A stretch of DNA of 64,000 bases from Methylorubrum populi (GTDB taxonomy: Bacteria; Pseudomonadota; Alphaproteobacteria; Rhizobiales; Beijerinckiaceae): the NCBI GenBank assembly GCA_020741775.1, contig DYYG01000005.1, positions 31,504-95,503 of the forward strand, in the 5' to 3' direction. The notes beneath the pieces were generated by a model, which saw only the letters and a program-made list of their open reading frames with translations, was not told the origin of the DNA and made no database searches. The translations under genes and the position numbers were made by a program. Each line of letters opens with the position of its first letter. Positions within the stretch are counted from its first letter, which is position 1. Positions 54,244-63,521 of this stretch are shown here, piece by piece.

Positions 54244-55098
54244 CTAGAAACCCTTGCCCTTGGCTAACTCCAACGATGGTTCGAGTGGTTTCAGTACATC
54301 AAGCAGAAAGGCGAGATCCCTTTGAGAATTGCTTACGACACCCTGTAACTCGTCAAAATTAAACCGGTTTGGCTCAAGGCTTTCAATCACGAGAACCGCA
54401 ACATTTTTTACATTCGCATTGTCCTCAATGCAGAACGCGCCAATTGTGCGCGACTTCATGGGCATAGTCGCGCAGACTTCATTCGGAAAGTCAAACCGCT
54501 CAGCGTTATGCTGCAAATATTCCTCAAGGCTGGCGTTTGGGTCAGGAAGGTCATCAACGAAGCAATAGCTATCGTTGGAATGCCAAGCTTTTCCGATAAC
54601 ACCTTGATCGGCAGGGTATATGGCTCGACCTGCTTGGCTAAGCTCAGGCCGCTTTGAGTGACGTCCAAGCATGATGAATTTTTTTTCTTCGTACTTGTAG
54701 AGACTAATCCTGTCGCCATTTTTAAACGATAACAGGTCGCCGATTGTCACCAGCCTCTTCGAACAACGCTCTTGGTGCGTAAGTTCGGAAAGCTTGACGA
54801 TTTCACGAAGCTCGTAGTTCTCATGAGTAAGCTGCTCAACCTTACGGGAGCGGGTGTTGTTTGCGTAGGTGGCCCACACGTGAAGACTGCTCAGGCCAAC
54901 AATGGCGGTTGCGGCACCAGCTTTCAGCCACAGATTTGGTTCCCATAGCTGTAGGTAAAGATCTTTCAGCACGAACATACTGATGCCGGTGACACATAGA
55001 CCGATCGGTGGCCCCGATGTTCGCAGCAGGGCTCGAATTTCACGCCAAACACGAGCGAGTGATCCCGGCTCAGGCGGCTTCGAATTTTCTTCGCTCAT
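54244..55098 (-). CDS. Membrane protein with GAF-like sensor domain
   Basis: 284 residues. Two transmembrane helices at about 30-50 (PPIGLCVTGISMFVLKDLYL) and 57-77 (WLKAGAATAIVGLSSLHVWA), a short coiled coil (SRKVEQLTHENYELREIVKL), then a GAF-like domain (about 110-270: DRISLYKYEEKKFIMLGRHS; GVIGKAWHSNDSYCFVDDLP; KSRTIGAFCIEDN). There is no kinase, cyclase or nuclease domain. It may be a membrane-active effector or sensor. The gene is AT-rich and coupled to a Panacea gene, which suggests a toxin-antitoxin or defence pair. Confidence 0.75.
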   Translation of the reverse strand: MSEENSKPPEPGSLARVWREIRALLRTSGPPIGLCVTGISMFVLKDLYLQLWEPNLWLKAGAATAIVGLSSLHVWATYANNTRSRKVEQLTHENYELREIVKLSELTHQERCSKRLVTIGDLLSFKNGDRISLYKYEEKKFIMLGRHSKRPELSQAGRAIYPADQGVIGKAWHSNDSYCFVDDLPDPNASLEEYLQHNAERFDFPNEVCATMPMKSRTIGAFCIEDNANVKNVAVLVIESLEPNRFNFDELQGVVSNSQRDLAFLLDVLKPLEPSLELAKGKGF

Positions 55099-55215
55099 TG
55101 ATATTTTTTTGAAGCCGGCTGTCAGGAGATAGGCGTCTGAAGATGCCTACCGTGTTCCCGATGTTTTGCACGTACCAGCCTACGCCGAGTCGTAACCCGT
55201 TGTAAAACCAGGAGC

Positions 55216-55235
55216 CGTGTTGCAACGTGTTGCAA
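55216..55235. repeat. Tandem 10-bp repeat upstream of the islet operon
   Basis: CGTGTTGCAA occurs twice in tandem (55216-55225, 55226-55235), 118-137 bp before the membrane-GAF start. It could be a regulator-binding site or a remnant of the islet end. Confidence 0.5.
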
Positions 55236-55266
55236 GCCTGTCGGTACACGTTCGGGGCATAGAAAA

Positions 55267-55293
55267 GCCCGCCAAGTCATTGACCGGGCGGGC
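55267..55293 (-). terminator. Rho-independent terminator of tRNA-Lys
   Basis: A 7-bp GC-rich stem (55287-55293 with 55267-55273, GCCCGCC and GGCGGGC on the minus strand) followed by TTTT (55263-55266). It lies 8 bp past the tRNA 3' end on the same strand. Confidence 0.75.
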
Positions 55294-55301
55294 GAAATCT
55301 G

Positions 55302-55377
<76 letters not shown>

Positions 55378-55508
55378 GCATCCGGTTCGCGCGGGCGCCG
55401 TGAGAGGGGCCGGTTGCGCTCGGAGCGTGGGGCTCGCAATAGGGGCTTGAGCCGGGGTGGTCAACACGGCTCGGCGCGGCGTGAACCATTGAGTCGGTAC
55501 CAAGCCCG

Positions 55509-56579
55509 ATGACGAGAGCGAACCCGGCGGGGTCGCCGCCGGAATGGCGGCGTTTCGCCCTGTTGTTCCTGGCGGTCGCCGCCCTGGCGGGCTTGGCCTG
55601 CATCGGCTTCGTCGCCGCCCTCGACCCCTACGGCGTCAGGGCCGCGCCGGGCCGGGCGCAGGGGCCGCTGATGGATGGCAACCAGCGTTTCATGTATCCG
55701 CAGGTCGCCCGCAGCGGTGCCTATGACGGGGCGGTGTTCGGCACCTCGACCGCGCGCCTGCTCGACCCGGCGGATCTCGCCCGCGCCTTCGGTGGCCGCT
55801 TCGCCAACCTGTCGATGAACGCGGCGACGCCCTACGAGCAGACCGAACTGGCCCGCCTCTATCTGCGCCACAACCGGCCCCGGGTGCTGTTGTTCGGCCT
55901 CGACACGACGTGGTGCGAGCCGGATGCGGATGAGCGTCGGCTGACCTTCCGCGCCTTCCCGGCCTGGCTCTACAGGCCGGGCATGCCCTGGGGCGCCCTG
56001 AGGCAGGTGAATTGGCAGAGCCTCGGCACCGCCTTCGAGGCTCTGATGTTCCGGTTCGGCCTCAGGCCCGCCCGGCTTGGGGCGGATGGCTACGCGGTCT
56101 TCACCCCGCCGGAGGCGGCCTATGATGCGGCCCGTGCCGCCGCCCATATCCGCAGCGCCCAGGCCACGCAGGCGGCGGCCGAGGCCGAGCCGGGATACCG
56201 CCCGACGCCCCCGGACGCGCCGATGCCGGCGCTTGCCTGGCTCGACGCCTTGCTCGCCGAGGCGCCGCCCGACACGCTGAAGCTCGTAGCCTTCACTCCT
56301 GTCCATGTCTCGCAGCAGGGCGCGCCCGGCAGCCCGACGGCGGAGCGGGAGGCCGTGTGCAAAGCGCGGGTCGCAAGCCTCGGCCGGAAGCGCGGCGCGA
56401 CGGTGGTGGATTTCCGCATCCCGTCCCCGATCACGGCGCAGGCAGCGAATTACTGGGATCCGCTTCATTACCGCATGCCCGTCGCCGGGCGGATCGTGGC
56501 GGGGCTGAAGGCGGCGCAGGAGAGCGGGCGCGACGATCCCGGCGGGACTTTTCGGGTGCTGGCCCACGCCGCGAAATGA
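55509..56579 (+). CDS. SGNH-hydrolase-like membrane-anchored protein
   Basis: 356 residues. One N-terminal signal anchor (about 15-37, FALLFLAVAALAGLACIGFV) and a periplasmic domain with GTSTARLLDP (GxS nucleophile block) and ANYWDPLHYR near the C terminus (D-x-x-H dyad). This order is that of SGNH/GDSL-like proteins related to AlgX/DltD acyl-transfer helpers. It could modify a surface polysaccharide. It begins 131 bp from tRNA-Lys on the other strand and stands alone. Confidence 0.7.
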   Translation: MTRANPAGSPPEWRRFALLFLAVAALAGLACIGFVAALDPYGVRAAPGRAQGPLMDGNQRFMYPQVARSGAYDGAVFGTSTARLLDPADLARAFGGRFANLSMNAATPYEQTELARLYLRHNRPRVLLFGLDTTWCEPDADERRLTFRAFPAWLYRPGMPWGALRQVNWQSLGTAFEALMFRFGLRPARLGADGYAVFTPPEAAYDAARAAAHIRSAQATQAAAEAEPGYRPTPPDAPMPALAWLDALLAEAPPDTLKLVAFTPVHVSQQGAPGSPTAEREAVCKARVASLGRKRGATVVDFRIPSPITAQAANYWDPLHYRMPVAGRIVAGLKAAQESGRDDPGGTFRVLAHAAK

Positions 56580-56765
56580 CGGGAAGGCCGCCGGCAATCG
56601 GGCGTTTTATGAGGCCAGATAATGGCTTGGCTTGCCATGGGCCGGCCGTACTCTCGCCCGATCCGCCGGCTCTACACCCCGCGACCCGGCCGAGCCGGGC
56701 CGTCCTGTCCCCGCCGTCCCTGCCGGGAACGGAGGGGACAACGTGGTGTCGGAGTTTCGAGTCCC

Positions 56766-57011
56766 ATGATCGCACGCACAGCCATCGCCCTGATGATCGC
56801 GACGAGCGCCGCCCAGGCGGCCCCCGTGGCCGACCGCGACGCCCTGCGCCAGCACTGCACCGGCGATTACCTGAGCTATTGCGGCGAGTTCGCGCCGGAC
56901 AGCGCCGAGGTGCGGGCCTGCTTCAAGCAGAACAAGGCCAAGCTCTCGCCGAACTGCCAGGCGGCGATCACCAGCTATTCCAAGGCGCAGAAGCGCGCCG
57001 AGATCCGCTGA
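56766..57011 (+). CDS. Small secreted cysteine-rich protein
   Basis: 81 residues from ATG 56766. Signal peptide to about residue 18 (MIARTAIALMIATSAAQAAP). The mature part has four cysteines in the pattern LRQHCTGDYLSYCGEFAPDS then RACFKQNKAKLSPNC, resembling one unit of the bacterial cysteine-rich repeat. Likely periplasmic with two disulfides. Function unknown. Confidence 0.65.
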   Translation: MIARTAIALMIATSAAQAAPVADRDALRQHCTGDYLSYCGEFAPDSAEVRACFKQNKAKLSPNCQAAITSYSKAQKRAEIR

Positions 57012-57060
57012 CGCGGGCACCACAGGAGCGGGCGAGGCGCCGCAAAGCGCCGCCGAACCG

Positions 57061-58212
57061 TCAGCCCTTCTCGGCGGCCTCCGCCCGGGCCCAGCCATCC
57101 TTGGTCTCGGCGACGAAATCCACGAGCCGCCCGGCGGCGATGGCCGTCCGCATGCCGGCCATCAACTGCTGGTAATAGGCGAGGTTGTTCCAGGTCAGCA
57201 GCATCATCCCCAGAATCTCCTCGGAGCGGACGAGGTGGTGGAGATAGGCGCGGGAATAGTCCCGCGCCGCCGGGCAGGCGGAGGCCTCGTCCAGGGGGCG
57301 GGTATCCTCGGCGTGGCGGGCGTTGCGCAGGTTGATCCGGCCGTGGCGGGTATAGGCGAGGCCGTGCCGGCCGGCCCGGGTCGGCATCACGCAGTCGAAC
57401 ATGTCGATCCCGCGCATCACCGATTGCATCAGGTCGTCGGGCGTGCCGACGCCCATAAGATAGCGCGGCTTGGTCGCCGGCAGGTGCGGCTCCACCGTCT
57501 CGATCATCGCCAGCATCACCGCCTGCGGCTCACCCACCGCCAGCCCGCCGATGGCGTAGCCCTTCAGGTCGAGATCCGTGAGAGCCCGCGCGCTCTCGAC
57601 CCGCAGGTCGGGGATGTCGCCGCCCTGGACGATGCCGAACATCGCCTTGCCCGGCTGCTCGCCGAAGGCCACGCGGCAGCGCTCGGCCCAGCGCAAGGAA
57701 AGGCGCATCGCTTTCTCGATTTCCGCCCGTTCGGCGGGGAGGCGCACGCATTCGTCGAGCTGCATCTGGATGTCGGAGCCGAGCAGGCCCTGGATCTCGA
57801 TGGAGCGCTCCGGGCTCATCCGGTGGGCGGTGCCGTCGATATGCGAGCGGAAGGTTACGCCCTCCTCGTCGATCTTCCGCAGGGCCGACAGCGACATCAC
57901 CTGGAAGCCGCCGGAATCGGTGAGGATCGGCCCGTCCCAGCGCATGAAGCGGTGGAGCCCGCCGAGCCGCGCCATCCGTTCCGGGCCGGGGCGAAGCATC
58001 AGGTGGTAGGTGTTGCCGAGCACCACGTCGGCGCCGAGATCCCGCACCTGCTCGGGATACATCGCCTTGACGGTCGCCGCCGTGCCCACCGGCATGAAGG
58101 CCGGCGTGCGGATCGTTCCGCGCGGCATGGCGATATGGCCGGTGCGGGCCTGTCCATCGGTGGCGGAGACCGTGAAGGTAAAGTCGGTCGGGGCGTCGAG
58201 CGGGTCGGTCAT
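57061..58212 (-). CDS. tgt: tRNA-guanine transglycosylase (queuosine synthesis)
   Basis: 383 residues from ATG 58212. It exchanges guanine-34 for preQ1 in GUN-anticodon tRNAs. Active-site motifs are intact: [33 protein letters not shown], and the nucleophile region [17 protein letters not shown]. The zinc site is altered: the usual CxCxxC before YSRAYLHHL reads SACPAA, leaving one of three cysteines (His is kept). It overlaps the nucleotidyltransferase-fold gene by four bases and is probably in one operon with queA. Confidence 0.96.
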   Translation of the reverse strand: MTDPLDAPTDFTFTVSATDGQARTGHIAMPRGTIRTPAFMPVGTAATVKAMYPEQVRDLGADVVLGNTYHLMLRPGPERMARLGGLHRFMRWDGPILTDSGGFQVMSLSALRKIDEEGVTFRSHIDGTAHRMSPERSIEIQGLLGSDIQMQLDECVRLPAERAEIEKAMRLSLRWAERCRVAFGEQPGKAMFGIVQGGDIPDLRVESARALTDLDLKGYAIGGLAVGEPQAVMLAMIETVEPHLPATKPRYLMGVGTPDDLMQSVMRGIDMFDCVMPTRAGRHGLAYTRHGRINLRNARHAEDTRPLDEASACPAARDYSRAYLHHLVRSEEILGMMLLTWNNLAYYQQLMAGMRTAIAAGRLVDFVAETKDGWARAEAAEKG

Positions 58213-59048
58213 CGGTCCGGGGATGTCGCGGCGGGCGGGCGGGCCTGATAGCCCGGAGCGGCGTCGATCAGGTAGCGCATCGTGTCGAGGCCGGCGCGGA
58301 TCGTTGCCTGCGGCACGCGCTCGACATCTCCGAGATGGGCCGCGAGCGCCTCCTGAACGAGGGCATGCCGCGCCTCCGGCAGGGTCTCGAGGGCGAAGCG
58401 GCCGGCCTCCCGCTTCGAGACGATCCGTCCGGTGGCGAGGGTGCAGGCGCTGCGGCTGAGGCCGAGCACGCCCCAGGCGAGGGCACCCGCGTCGCAATCC
58501 TCGTCCTCGGCCTTCCGGTCCAGCGCCGCCTCGCAATCGGCGATCCAGCGGCGCCAATAGGTGTCGAGATTGGCGAGGCCGTAGGCGCGCAGCTCCTCCT
58601 CGGAATCGGCGATACCGAGGGCGGCGGGGGACGGGCCGAGGATCGCCCGGCCGGAGCGGGCGAGGCAGCGCCAGACCACCGGGTTGACCTCCCGGCAGAC
58701 CTCGCCGCTGCGAAAGCGGCCGTCCAGGCTGAAGGGCACGATGGCGCCGGAGACGGGCGGGCGCTTGAGGGCTTCCGCCGGAATGTAGAATCCGTCGAAG
58801 GGCGGACCGCCGGCCGTGGCCAGGGCGGCATGGACCCGGGCCAGCGCCTCGGTCGCCTCCGGCGTCGGCTCGGCATCGAGCAGGGCGACGAAATCGATGT
58901 CGCTGAGCCCCGAACGGTAATCGCCGAGGGCGATCGAACCGACGAGGTAGAGGCCGCGCAGGCGCGGTGCCCCCTCGCTGGCGGTGAGGCCGAGGAAGCG
59001 GTCGATCACGCGGGCGACATCGACCCGCAACGGCGCACGCCGGCTCAT
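58209..59048 (-). CDS. Nucleotidyltransferase-fold protein with AadA-like layout
   Basis: 279 residues. The N-terminal nucleotidyltransferase motif [20 protein letters not shown] then DIDF (GS-x9-DxD) is intact, followed by a helical C-terminal domain ([40 protein letters not shown]) like that of aminoglycoside adenylyltransferases (AadA, DUF4111). It overlaps queA by four bases upstream and tgt downstream, so it is embedded in the queuosine operon. The substrate is unknown; an antibiotic or a small metabolite is possible. Confidence 0.82.
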   Translation of the reverse strand: MSRRAPLRVDVARVIDRFLGLTASEGAPRLRGLYLVGSIALGDYRSGLSDIDFVALLDAEPTPEATEALARVHAALATAGGPPFDGFYIPAEALKRPPVSGAIVPFSLDGRFRSGEVCREVNPVVWRCLARSGRAILGPSPAALGIADSEEELRAYGLANLDTYWRRWIADCEAALDRKAEDEDCDAGALAWGVLGLSRSACTLATGRIVSKREAGRFALETLPEARHALVQEALAAHLGDVERVPQATIRAGLDTMRYLIDAAPGYQARPPAATSPDR

Positions 59049-60139
59049 TCTGCACGCTCCGGAAACAGCAGGCTCGCGTCGCCGTAGGAGTAGAAGCGAT
59101 AGCCTGAGGCGATCGCGTGGGCATAGGCCGCCCGCATGGTGTCAAGGCCGGAGAAGGCCGAGACCAGCATAAACAGGGTCGAGCGCGGCAGGTGGAAGTT
59201 CGTCACCAGGGCATCGACCACGCGGAAACGGTAGCCCGGCGTGATGAAGATGTCGGTGGCGCCGGAGAAGGGGTGGATCGTGCCATCGGGCGCCGCCGCG
59301 CTCTCCAGGAGCCGCAGGGCCGTGGTGCCGACCGCGACGATCCGGTTGCCCCGCGCCCGGACGGCGTTGAGCCGCGCGGCGGTGGCGGCGTCGAGGATGC
59401 CGATTTCGGCGTGCATCCGGTGGGCCTCGGTATCCTCGGCCTTCACCGGCAGGAAGGTGCCGGCCCCGACATGCAGGGTGACATGGATGCGCTCGATTCC
59501 CGCCGCATCGATGCCGGCCAGCAGCGCGTCGGAAAAGTGCAGGCCGGCGGTGGGGGCGGCGACCGCCCCGGGCTCGCGGGCATAGACGGTCTGGTAATCG
59601 GTGGTGTCCTGCGCATCGGTCGGGCGCTTGCCGGCGATGTAAGGGGGCAGCGGCAGGGCGCCTAACGCCGCGATGGCCTCGTCGAGGGCGGGCCCGGAGA
59701 GATCGAAGCGCAGCAGGATCTCGCCGCCCTCCCCCTTCTCCTCCACCATCGCGTCGAGCCCGGCCAGGGCACAGACCTCGCTGAACCCCTCGCCGTCTCC
59801 GCCGAAGCGGATGCGGTCGCCGGGGGCGAGGCGCTTGGCGGGGCGGGCGAAGGCGCGCCAGCGGTCCGGGGCCTCGCGCAGGTGCAGCATCGCCTCGCAG
59901 CGCTGGCCCGATCCGCCCGGCCGGTAGCGAGTGCCGGAGAGCCGCGCCGGGATCACCCGCGTATCGTTGAAGACGAGGGCATCGCCGGGGGCGAGCAGGC
60001 TGGCTAAGTCGCGCACGCCGCGATCCGCCAGGGGCTCGCCGGGGCGCACCACGAGCAGGCGGCTCGCGTCGCGCGGGCTCGCGGGCCGCAGCGCGATCGC
60101 GTCGTCCGGCAGGTCGAAATCGAACAGGTCCACGCGCAT
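59045..60139 (-). CDS. queA: S-adenosylmethionine:tRNA ribosyltransferase-isomerase QueA
   Basis: 364 residues. It transfers the ribosyl part of SAM to preQ1-tRNA to make epoxyqueuosine. Signatures: [58 protein letters not shown] and [34 protein letters not shown]. First gene of the queA-nucleotidyltransferase-tgt operon, divergent from the FAD monooxygenase. Confidence 0.97.
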   Translation of the reverse strand: MRVDLFDFDLPDDAIALRPASPRDASRLLVVRPGEPLADRGVRDLASLLAPGDALVFNDTRVIPARLSGTRYRPGGSGQRCEAMLHLREAPDRWRAFARPAKRLAPGDRIRFGGDGEGFSEVCALAGLDAMVEEKGEGGEILLRFDLSGPALDEAIAALGALPLPPYIAGKRPTDAQDTTDYQTVYAREPGAVAAPTAGLHFSDALLAGIDAAGIERIHVTLHVGAGTFLPVKAEDTEAHRMHAEIGILDAATAARLNAVRARGNRIVAVGTTALRLLESAAAPDGTIHPFSGATDIFITPGYRFRVVDALVTNFHLPRSTLFMLVSAFSGLDTMRAAYAHAIASGYRFYSYGDASLLFPERAE

Positions 60140-60229
60140 GGTGCGCCATCAGCACGGATGGGCGCGCGACGCAAATGGCGGATTGATCCAGGCCGCCGCC
60201 GGGCGCAGCATGAAGCCGGAGGAAGGCCG

Positions 60230-61690
60230 ATGCGGGAAGTCCTCATCGTCGGCGCCGGGCCGGTCGGCCTGACGCTCGCCTGCGAGCTGGCGCGTTACCG
60301 CGTCGGCGTCCGGCTGATCGACCGCAGCCCGCACGCGACGCAGACCTCGAAAGCCCTGGTGGTCTGGTCGCGCACCCTCGAACTCATGGACCGGATGGGC
60401 TGCACCGCCGCCTTTCTCGACGCCGGCCTGCAGGCCCGGGGCGTCACCCTGCGCATCGGCGGCCGTGTGCTCGTCCACGCGGATTTCTCCGGCATCGCCA
60501 GCCCCTACGCCTTCGGCCTGATGATCCCGCAGCGGAAGACGGAACGGCTCCTGACGGAGCACCTGCGGAGCCTGGGCGGCGCGGTCGAGCGCGGCGTCGA
60601 ACTGGTCGCCTTCTCGCGGGGTGGCGATGCCGTCGAGGCGGAGCTGCGCCATGCCGACGGGTGGGCGGAGCGGGTGACGACGCCCTTCCTGATCGGCTGT
60701 GACGGCGCCCACAGCACCGTCCGCCACGGGCTCGATCTGCCCTTCGGCGGTTCGGCCCAGGGTGACGAATGGCTGCTCGCCGATATCCGCGTCGACGGCG
60801 CGGGCGCTCCGCCCGGCGACGAGGTGTCGGTCTATCTGCACCGGGACGGGCCCTTCGTGATTTTCCCGATCCCCGGTGGCCGGGCGCGGGTCGTCGCTAC
60901 CATCGGCCGCGCGGAGGACAGGCCCAGGCCCGATCCGACCCTCGCCGAGGTGCAGGCCCTGGTGAAGGCCCGGGCCGGCCCCGGCATCCGGGTCTCGGAT
61001 CCGGTCTGGCTCAGCCATTTCCGCATCCATGAGCGCAAGGTGTCCGAGTACCGGCGCGGACGGGTGTTCCTGGCGGGAGACGCCGCGCATATCCACAGCC
61101 CGGCCGGCGGGCAGGGCATGAATACCGGCATGCAGGATGCGGTGAACCTCGCCTGGAAGCTCGCTGCGGTGCTGCGGGCCGAGGCCGCGCCCGCACTGCT
61201 CGACAGCTACAGCCCGGAGCGCAACACCGTCGGCGAGATGGTGCTGCGCAATGCCGGGCGGCTCACGGCGATGGCGACCCTCACCCATCCGCTCGCCCAG
61301 GCCCTCCGCAACGGGGCGCTGCGGGCGCTGCTCGGCCTCGGAGCCGTCCGCGCCGGGATGGTCACGACGATGAGTGAGATCGGGATCGGCTATCCCGCCT
61401 CTCCGCTCTCCGCCGGACGCGGCGCCGGGCGACGCTGGCCGCCGGAGCGTGCCGCCGGCCCACCGCCGGGGGCCGGGGCCGATCCGCGCTTCGTCCTCTA
61501 CACGGCCGATGCGGCGCGCGGGGCCGCACTGGCCGCCCGCTTCCCGACCCTGGTCGAGCCGCTGCCCCGCCCGGCCCCGGAGCCGGGGCACCTGCATCTC
61601 GTGCGGCCCGACGGCTATGTCGGCCTCGCCGCGCAGGCCGGCGCCTGGGAGGAGGCCGAGCGATATCTCGGCGCGCTGGCGCCGGTTTGA
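60230..61690 (+). CDS. FAD-dependent aromatic-ring-hydroxylase-type monooxygenase
   Basis: 486 residues from ATG 60230 with GGAGGAAGG just upstream. N-terminal FAD-binding REVLIVGAGPVGLTLACELA (GxGxxG), middle GCDGAHSTVRHGLDLPFGGS (DG motif), and C-terminal RGRVFLAGDAAHIHSPAGGQ with GMNTGMQDAVNLAWKLAAVL (GD motif). This is the PHBH-like group A flavin hydroxylase family with a C-terminal thioredoxin-like tail, so the substrate is probably a phenol. The exact substrate is unknown. Confidence 0.88.
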   Translation: MREVLIVGAGPVGLTLACELARYRVGVRLIDRSPHATQTSKALVVWSRTLELMDRMGCTAAFLDAGLQARGVTLRIGGRVLVHADFSGIASPYAFGLMIPQRKTERLLTEHLRSLGGAVERGVELVAFSRGGDAVEAELRHADGWAERVTTPFLIGCDGAHSTVRHGLDLPFGGSAQGDEWLLADIRVDGAGAPPGDEVSVYLHRDGPFVIFPIPGGRARVVATIGRAEDRPRPDPTLAEVQALVKARAGPGIRVSDPVWLSHFRIHERKVSEYRRGRVFLAGDAAHIHSPAGGQGMNTGMQDAVNLAWKLAAVLRAEAAPALLDSYSPERNTVGEMVLRNAGRLTAMATLTHPLAQALRNGALRALLGLGAVRAGMVTTMSEIGIGYPASPLSAGRGAGRRWPPERAAGPPPGAGADPRFVLYTADAARGAALAARFPTLVEPLPRPAPEPGHLHLVRPDGYVGLAAQAGAWEEAERYLGALAPV

Positions 61691-61760
61691 GCGAAAAAGT
61701 TGAAGCCGAGGCCGCTCCTCACGCGTTGAATCCTCGATACAAAGGAGGATCCGTCCCGAC

Positions 61761-62009
61761 ATGAAGTGGTTTGCCCTGCGCCCGCGCGATCCCGCCGATC
61801 CGCGCTGGCCTTTGCCCGAGACGCCGCAGATCACCCTCAAGGCCGAGGATGCGGACGATGCCCGCCGCCGCTTCGAGGAGGCCTATCCAAGCGAGCCCTT
61901 CGGCACGCCGGCCCATCCGACCGGTGAGGTCGGACCCGGCAGCTTCCGCGGCGATGCTCAGGCGCTGGTGGTCGAGGAAACCGACACGCCACCGGCGCCG
62001 GAGGCGTGA
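61761..62009 (+). CDS. Hypothetical protein, 82 residues
   Basis: A small acidic cytosolic protein (MKWFALRPRDPADPRWPLPE; AEDADDARRRFEEAYPSEPF). GGAGG lies eight bases before the ATG. No domain recognised. It follows the monooxygenase by about 70 bp. Confidence 0.6.
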   Translation: MKWFALRPRDPADPRWPLPETPQITLKAEDADDARRRFEEAYPSEPFGTPAHPTGEVGPGSFRGDAQALVVEETDTPPAPEA

Positions 62010-62148
62010 ACCTGAGGGATATCATCCACCGGCACTTTCCACGGTCATGAGGCCCTGGAAGAGAGTATAGGTTGTTGCCGAGGGATATTGTCTCCATGCA
62101 AGCCGGTGAGAGCGCCCCGCGCGACCATCTTCCGAGAGTGGCCCTGCG

Positions 62149-62415
62149 ATGACAGACGCCGGCAAGAAGCCGCTGCCCAAGAAGCCGTTGCCCGAGACCC
62201 TCGACGCGCAATTGCTGCGGTATTGGGAGCGGGAGGCGATCCGGTTCGAGGGCCTCGCCGCTCAGGCGGGCTTCGCCTGGATCGCCCGCGGCTATGCCCG
62301 CAGGGCGCAACGCGCCCGCGAGAAGGCCGAGCAGGCCCGTGCCAAGGAGGTCGCCCGCGGGCGCCTCCCCGCCTCCGGAGCGGCGGAGGATCCGGCGGGC
62401 GATAGCTTGGGCTAA
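62149..62415 (+). CDS. Hypothetical protein, 88 residues
   Basis: A basic helical protein (LDAQLLRYWEREAIRFEGLA; WIARGYARRAQRAREKAEQA). No signal peptide, no known domain. No strong ribosome site. The preceding 140 bp hold no gene. Confidence 0.55.
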   Translation: MTDAGKKPLPKKPLPETLDAQLLRYWEREAIRFEGLAAQAGFAWIARGYARRAQRAREKAEQARAKEVARGRLPASGAAEDPAGDSLG

Positions 62416-62487
62416 GACCTTTGCCGTGGCCTTCCGGTCGGGCGGATCGTAAGGGCGGGCCATCCCGTCCCACCCCCGCGATTCCGA

Positions 62488-63375
62488 ATGACTGGTACTG
62501 AAAAGGCCGCCCTGGCGAGCGCCGGCGTGGGCGTCGTCGTCACGGCGCTCAAATTCGCCGCCTATTGGCTCACCGGCAGCCTCGCGCTCTATTCCGACGC
62601 GCTGGAAAGCATCATCAACGTGGTGGCGGCGGCCTGCGCTTTTCTCGCGGTGCGTGTCGCGGCGCAGCCCGCCGACGACGATCACCCCTATGGCCACCAC
62701 AAGGCCGAGTATTTCTCGGCGGTGATCGAGGGCGCCCTCGTCATCGTCGCGGCCCTGCTGATCCTGCGCGAGGCCTATCTCGGCCTTCTCGATCCGAAGC
62801 CCCTCGACGCGCCCGTGCTGGGCCTCGCCGTCAACGGGATCGCCACGGTGATCAATGCCGCCTGGGCGATGGTGCTGTTCCGGCGCGGCCGGCGGTTGCG
62901 CTCACCCGCCCTGATCGCCGATGCCCGCCACATCGTCGCCGATGTGGTGACCTCCGGCGGCGTCCTCGTCGGCGTCGGGCTCGTTCTCGCCACCGGGGTG
63001 CTGGTGCTCGATCCCCTGGTGGCCGGCTTGGTGGCCCTCAACATCCTGTGGTCGGGCTGGACGATGGTGCGCGACTCGGTCAACGGCCTGATGGACCAGG
63101 CCGCCGCCCCCGAGATGATCGCCAACATCCGCCGCCTGATCTCGCACCATGGCGAGGGCGCGCTGGAAGCGCACGACGTTCGCACGCGGCACGCCGGCAG
63201 CGCGACCTTCATCGACTTCCACCTCGTCGTCCCGGGCGAGATGACGGTGTCTGAATCTCACGCGATCTGCGACCGGCTGGAGCAGGTGATCGAGGCGGAG
63301 ATCGAGGGCGCGGTGGTGGTGATCCATGTCGAGCCGGGCGACGAGGCCAAGCAGCGCGGCGTGCCGGTGATCTGA
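62488..63375 (+). CDS. Cation diffusion facilitator (FieF-like metal exporter)
   Basis: 295 residues with six transmembrane helices and a C-terminal cytosolic domain. Metal-site motifs: SLALYSDALESIINVVAAAC, HPYGHHKAEYFSAVIEG, and ADARHIVADVVTSGGVLVGV (HxxxD). The last 80 residues form the ferredoxin-like domain (IDFHLVVPGEMTVSESHAIC). It likely exports Zn2+, Fe2+ or a related divalent metal in exchange for protons. A hairpin repeat begins at the stop codon. Confidence 0.9.
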   Translation: MTGTEKAALASAGVGVVVTALKFAAYWLTGSLALYSDALESIINVVAAACAFLAVRVAAQPADDDHPYGHHKAEYFSAVIEGALVIVAALLILREAYLGLLDPKPLDAPVLGLAVNGIATVINAAWAMVLFRRGRRLRSPALIADARHIVADVVTSGGVLVGVGLVLATGVLVLDPLVAGLVALNILWSGWTMVRDSVNGLMDQAAAPEMIANIRRLISHHGEGALEAHDVRTRHAGSATFIDFHLVVPGEMTVSESHAICDRLEQVIEAEIEGAVVVIHVEPGDEAKQRGVPVI

Positions 63376-63478
63376 TACGGTTTCCGCTCGATAGGAGCGG
63401 GAGCCGTATCGGCAAGCCCGCGCGGCACTTGAGCGATGACGCCATCCGCCATCCCGAAGGGATCAACCGGATGGCGTA
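63374..63478. repeat. Dispersed intergenic hairpin repeat, copy 2 (complete)
   Basis: Begins at the stop of the CDF gene with a 16-bp stem that is fully paired if two G-T wobbles are allowed (63374-63389 with 63395-63410). A second hairpin follows: an 11-bp outer stem (63438-63448 with 63468-63478) around ATCCC-GAA-GGGAT. It shares a 22-bp identical core (63445-63466) and most of its overall layout with 28094-28182. Confidence 0.75.
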
Positions 63479-63521
63479 TGACTGGGAGACGCCGGCCCCG
63501 CCGCCCGGCTATAGGGAGCGG

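Larger units (their letters stand above)
53170..55301. other. AT-rich islet adjacent to tRNA-Lys
   Basis: The sequence from about 53200 to 55260 is clearly richer in A and T than the rest of the window, with TTA and AAT codons rare elsewhere. It lies directly downstream of the 3' end of tRNA-Lys, a common integration site. No integrase and no repeat of the tRNA 3' end was found, so any mobile ancestor has decayed. It carries three minus-strand genes of probable foreign origin. Confidence 0.65.
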
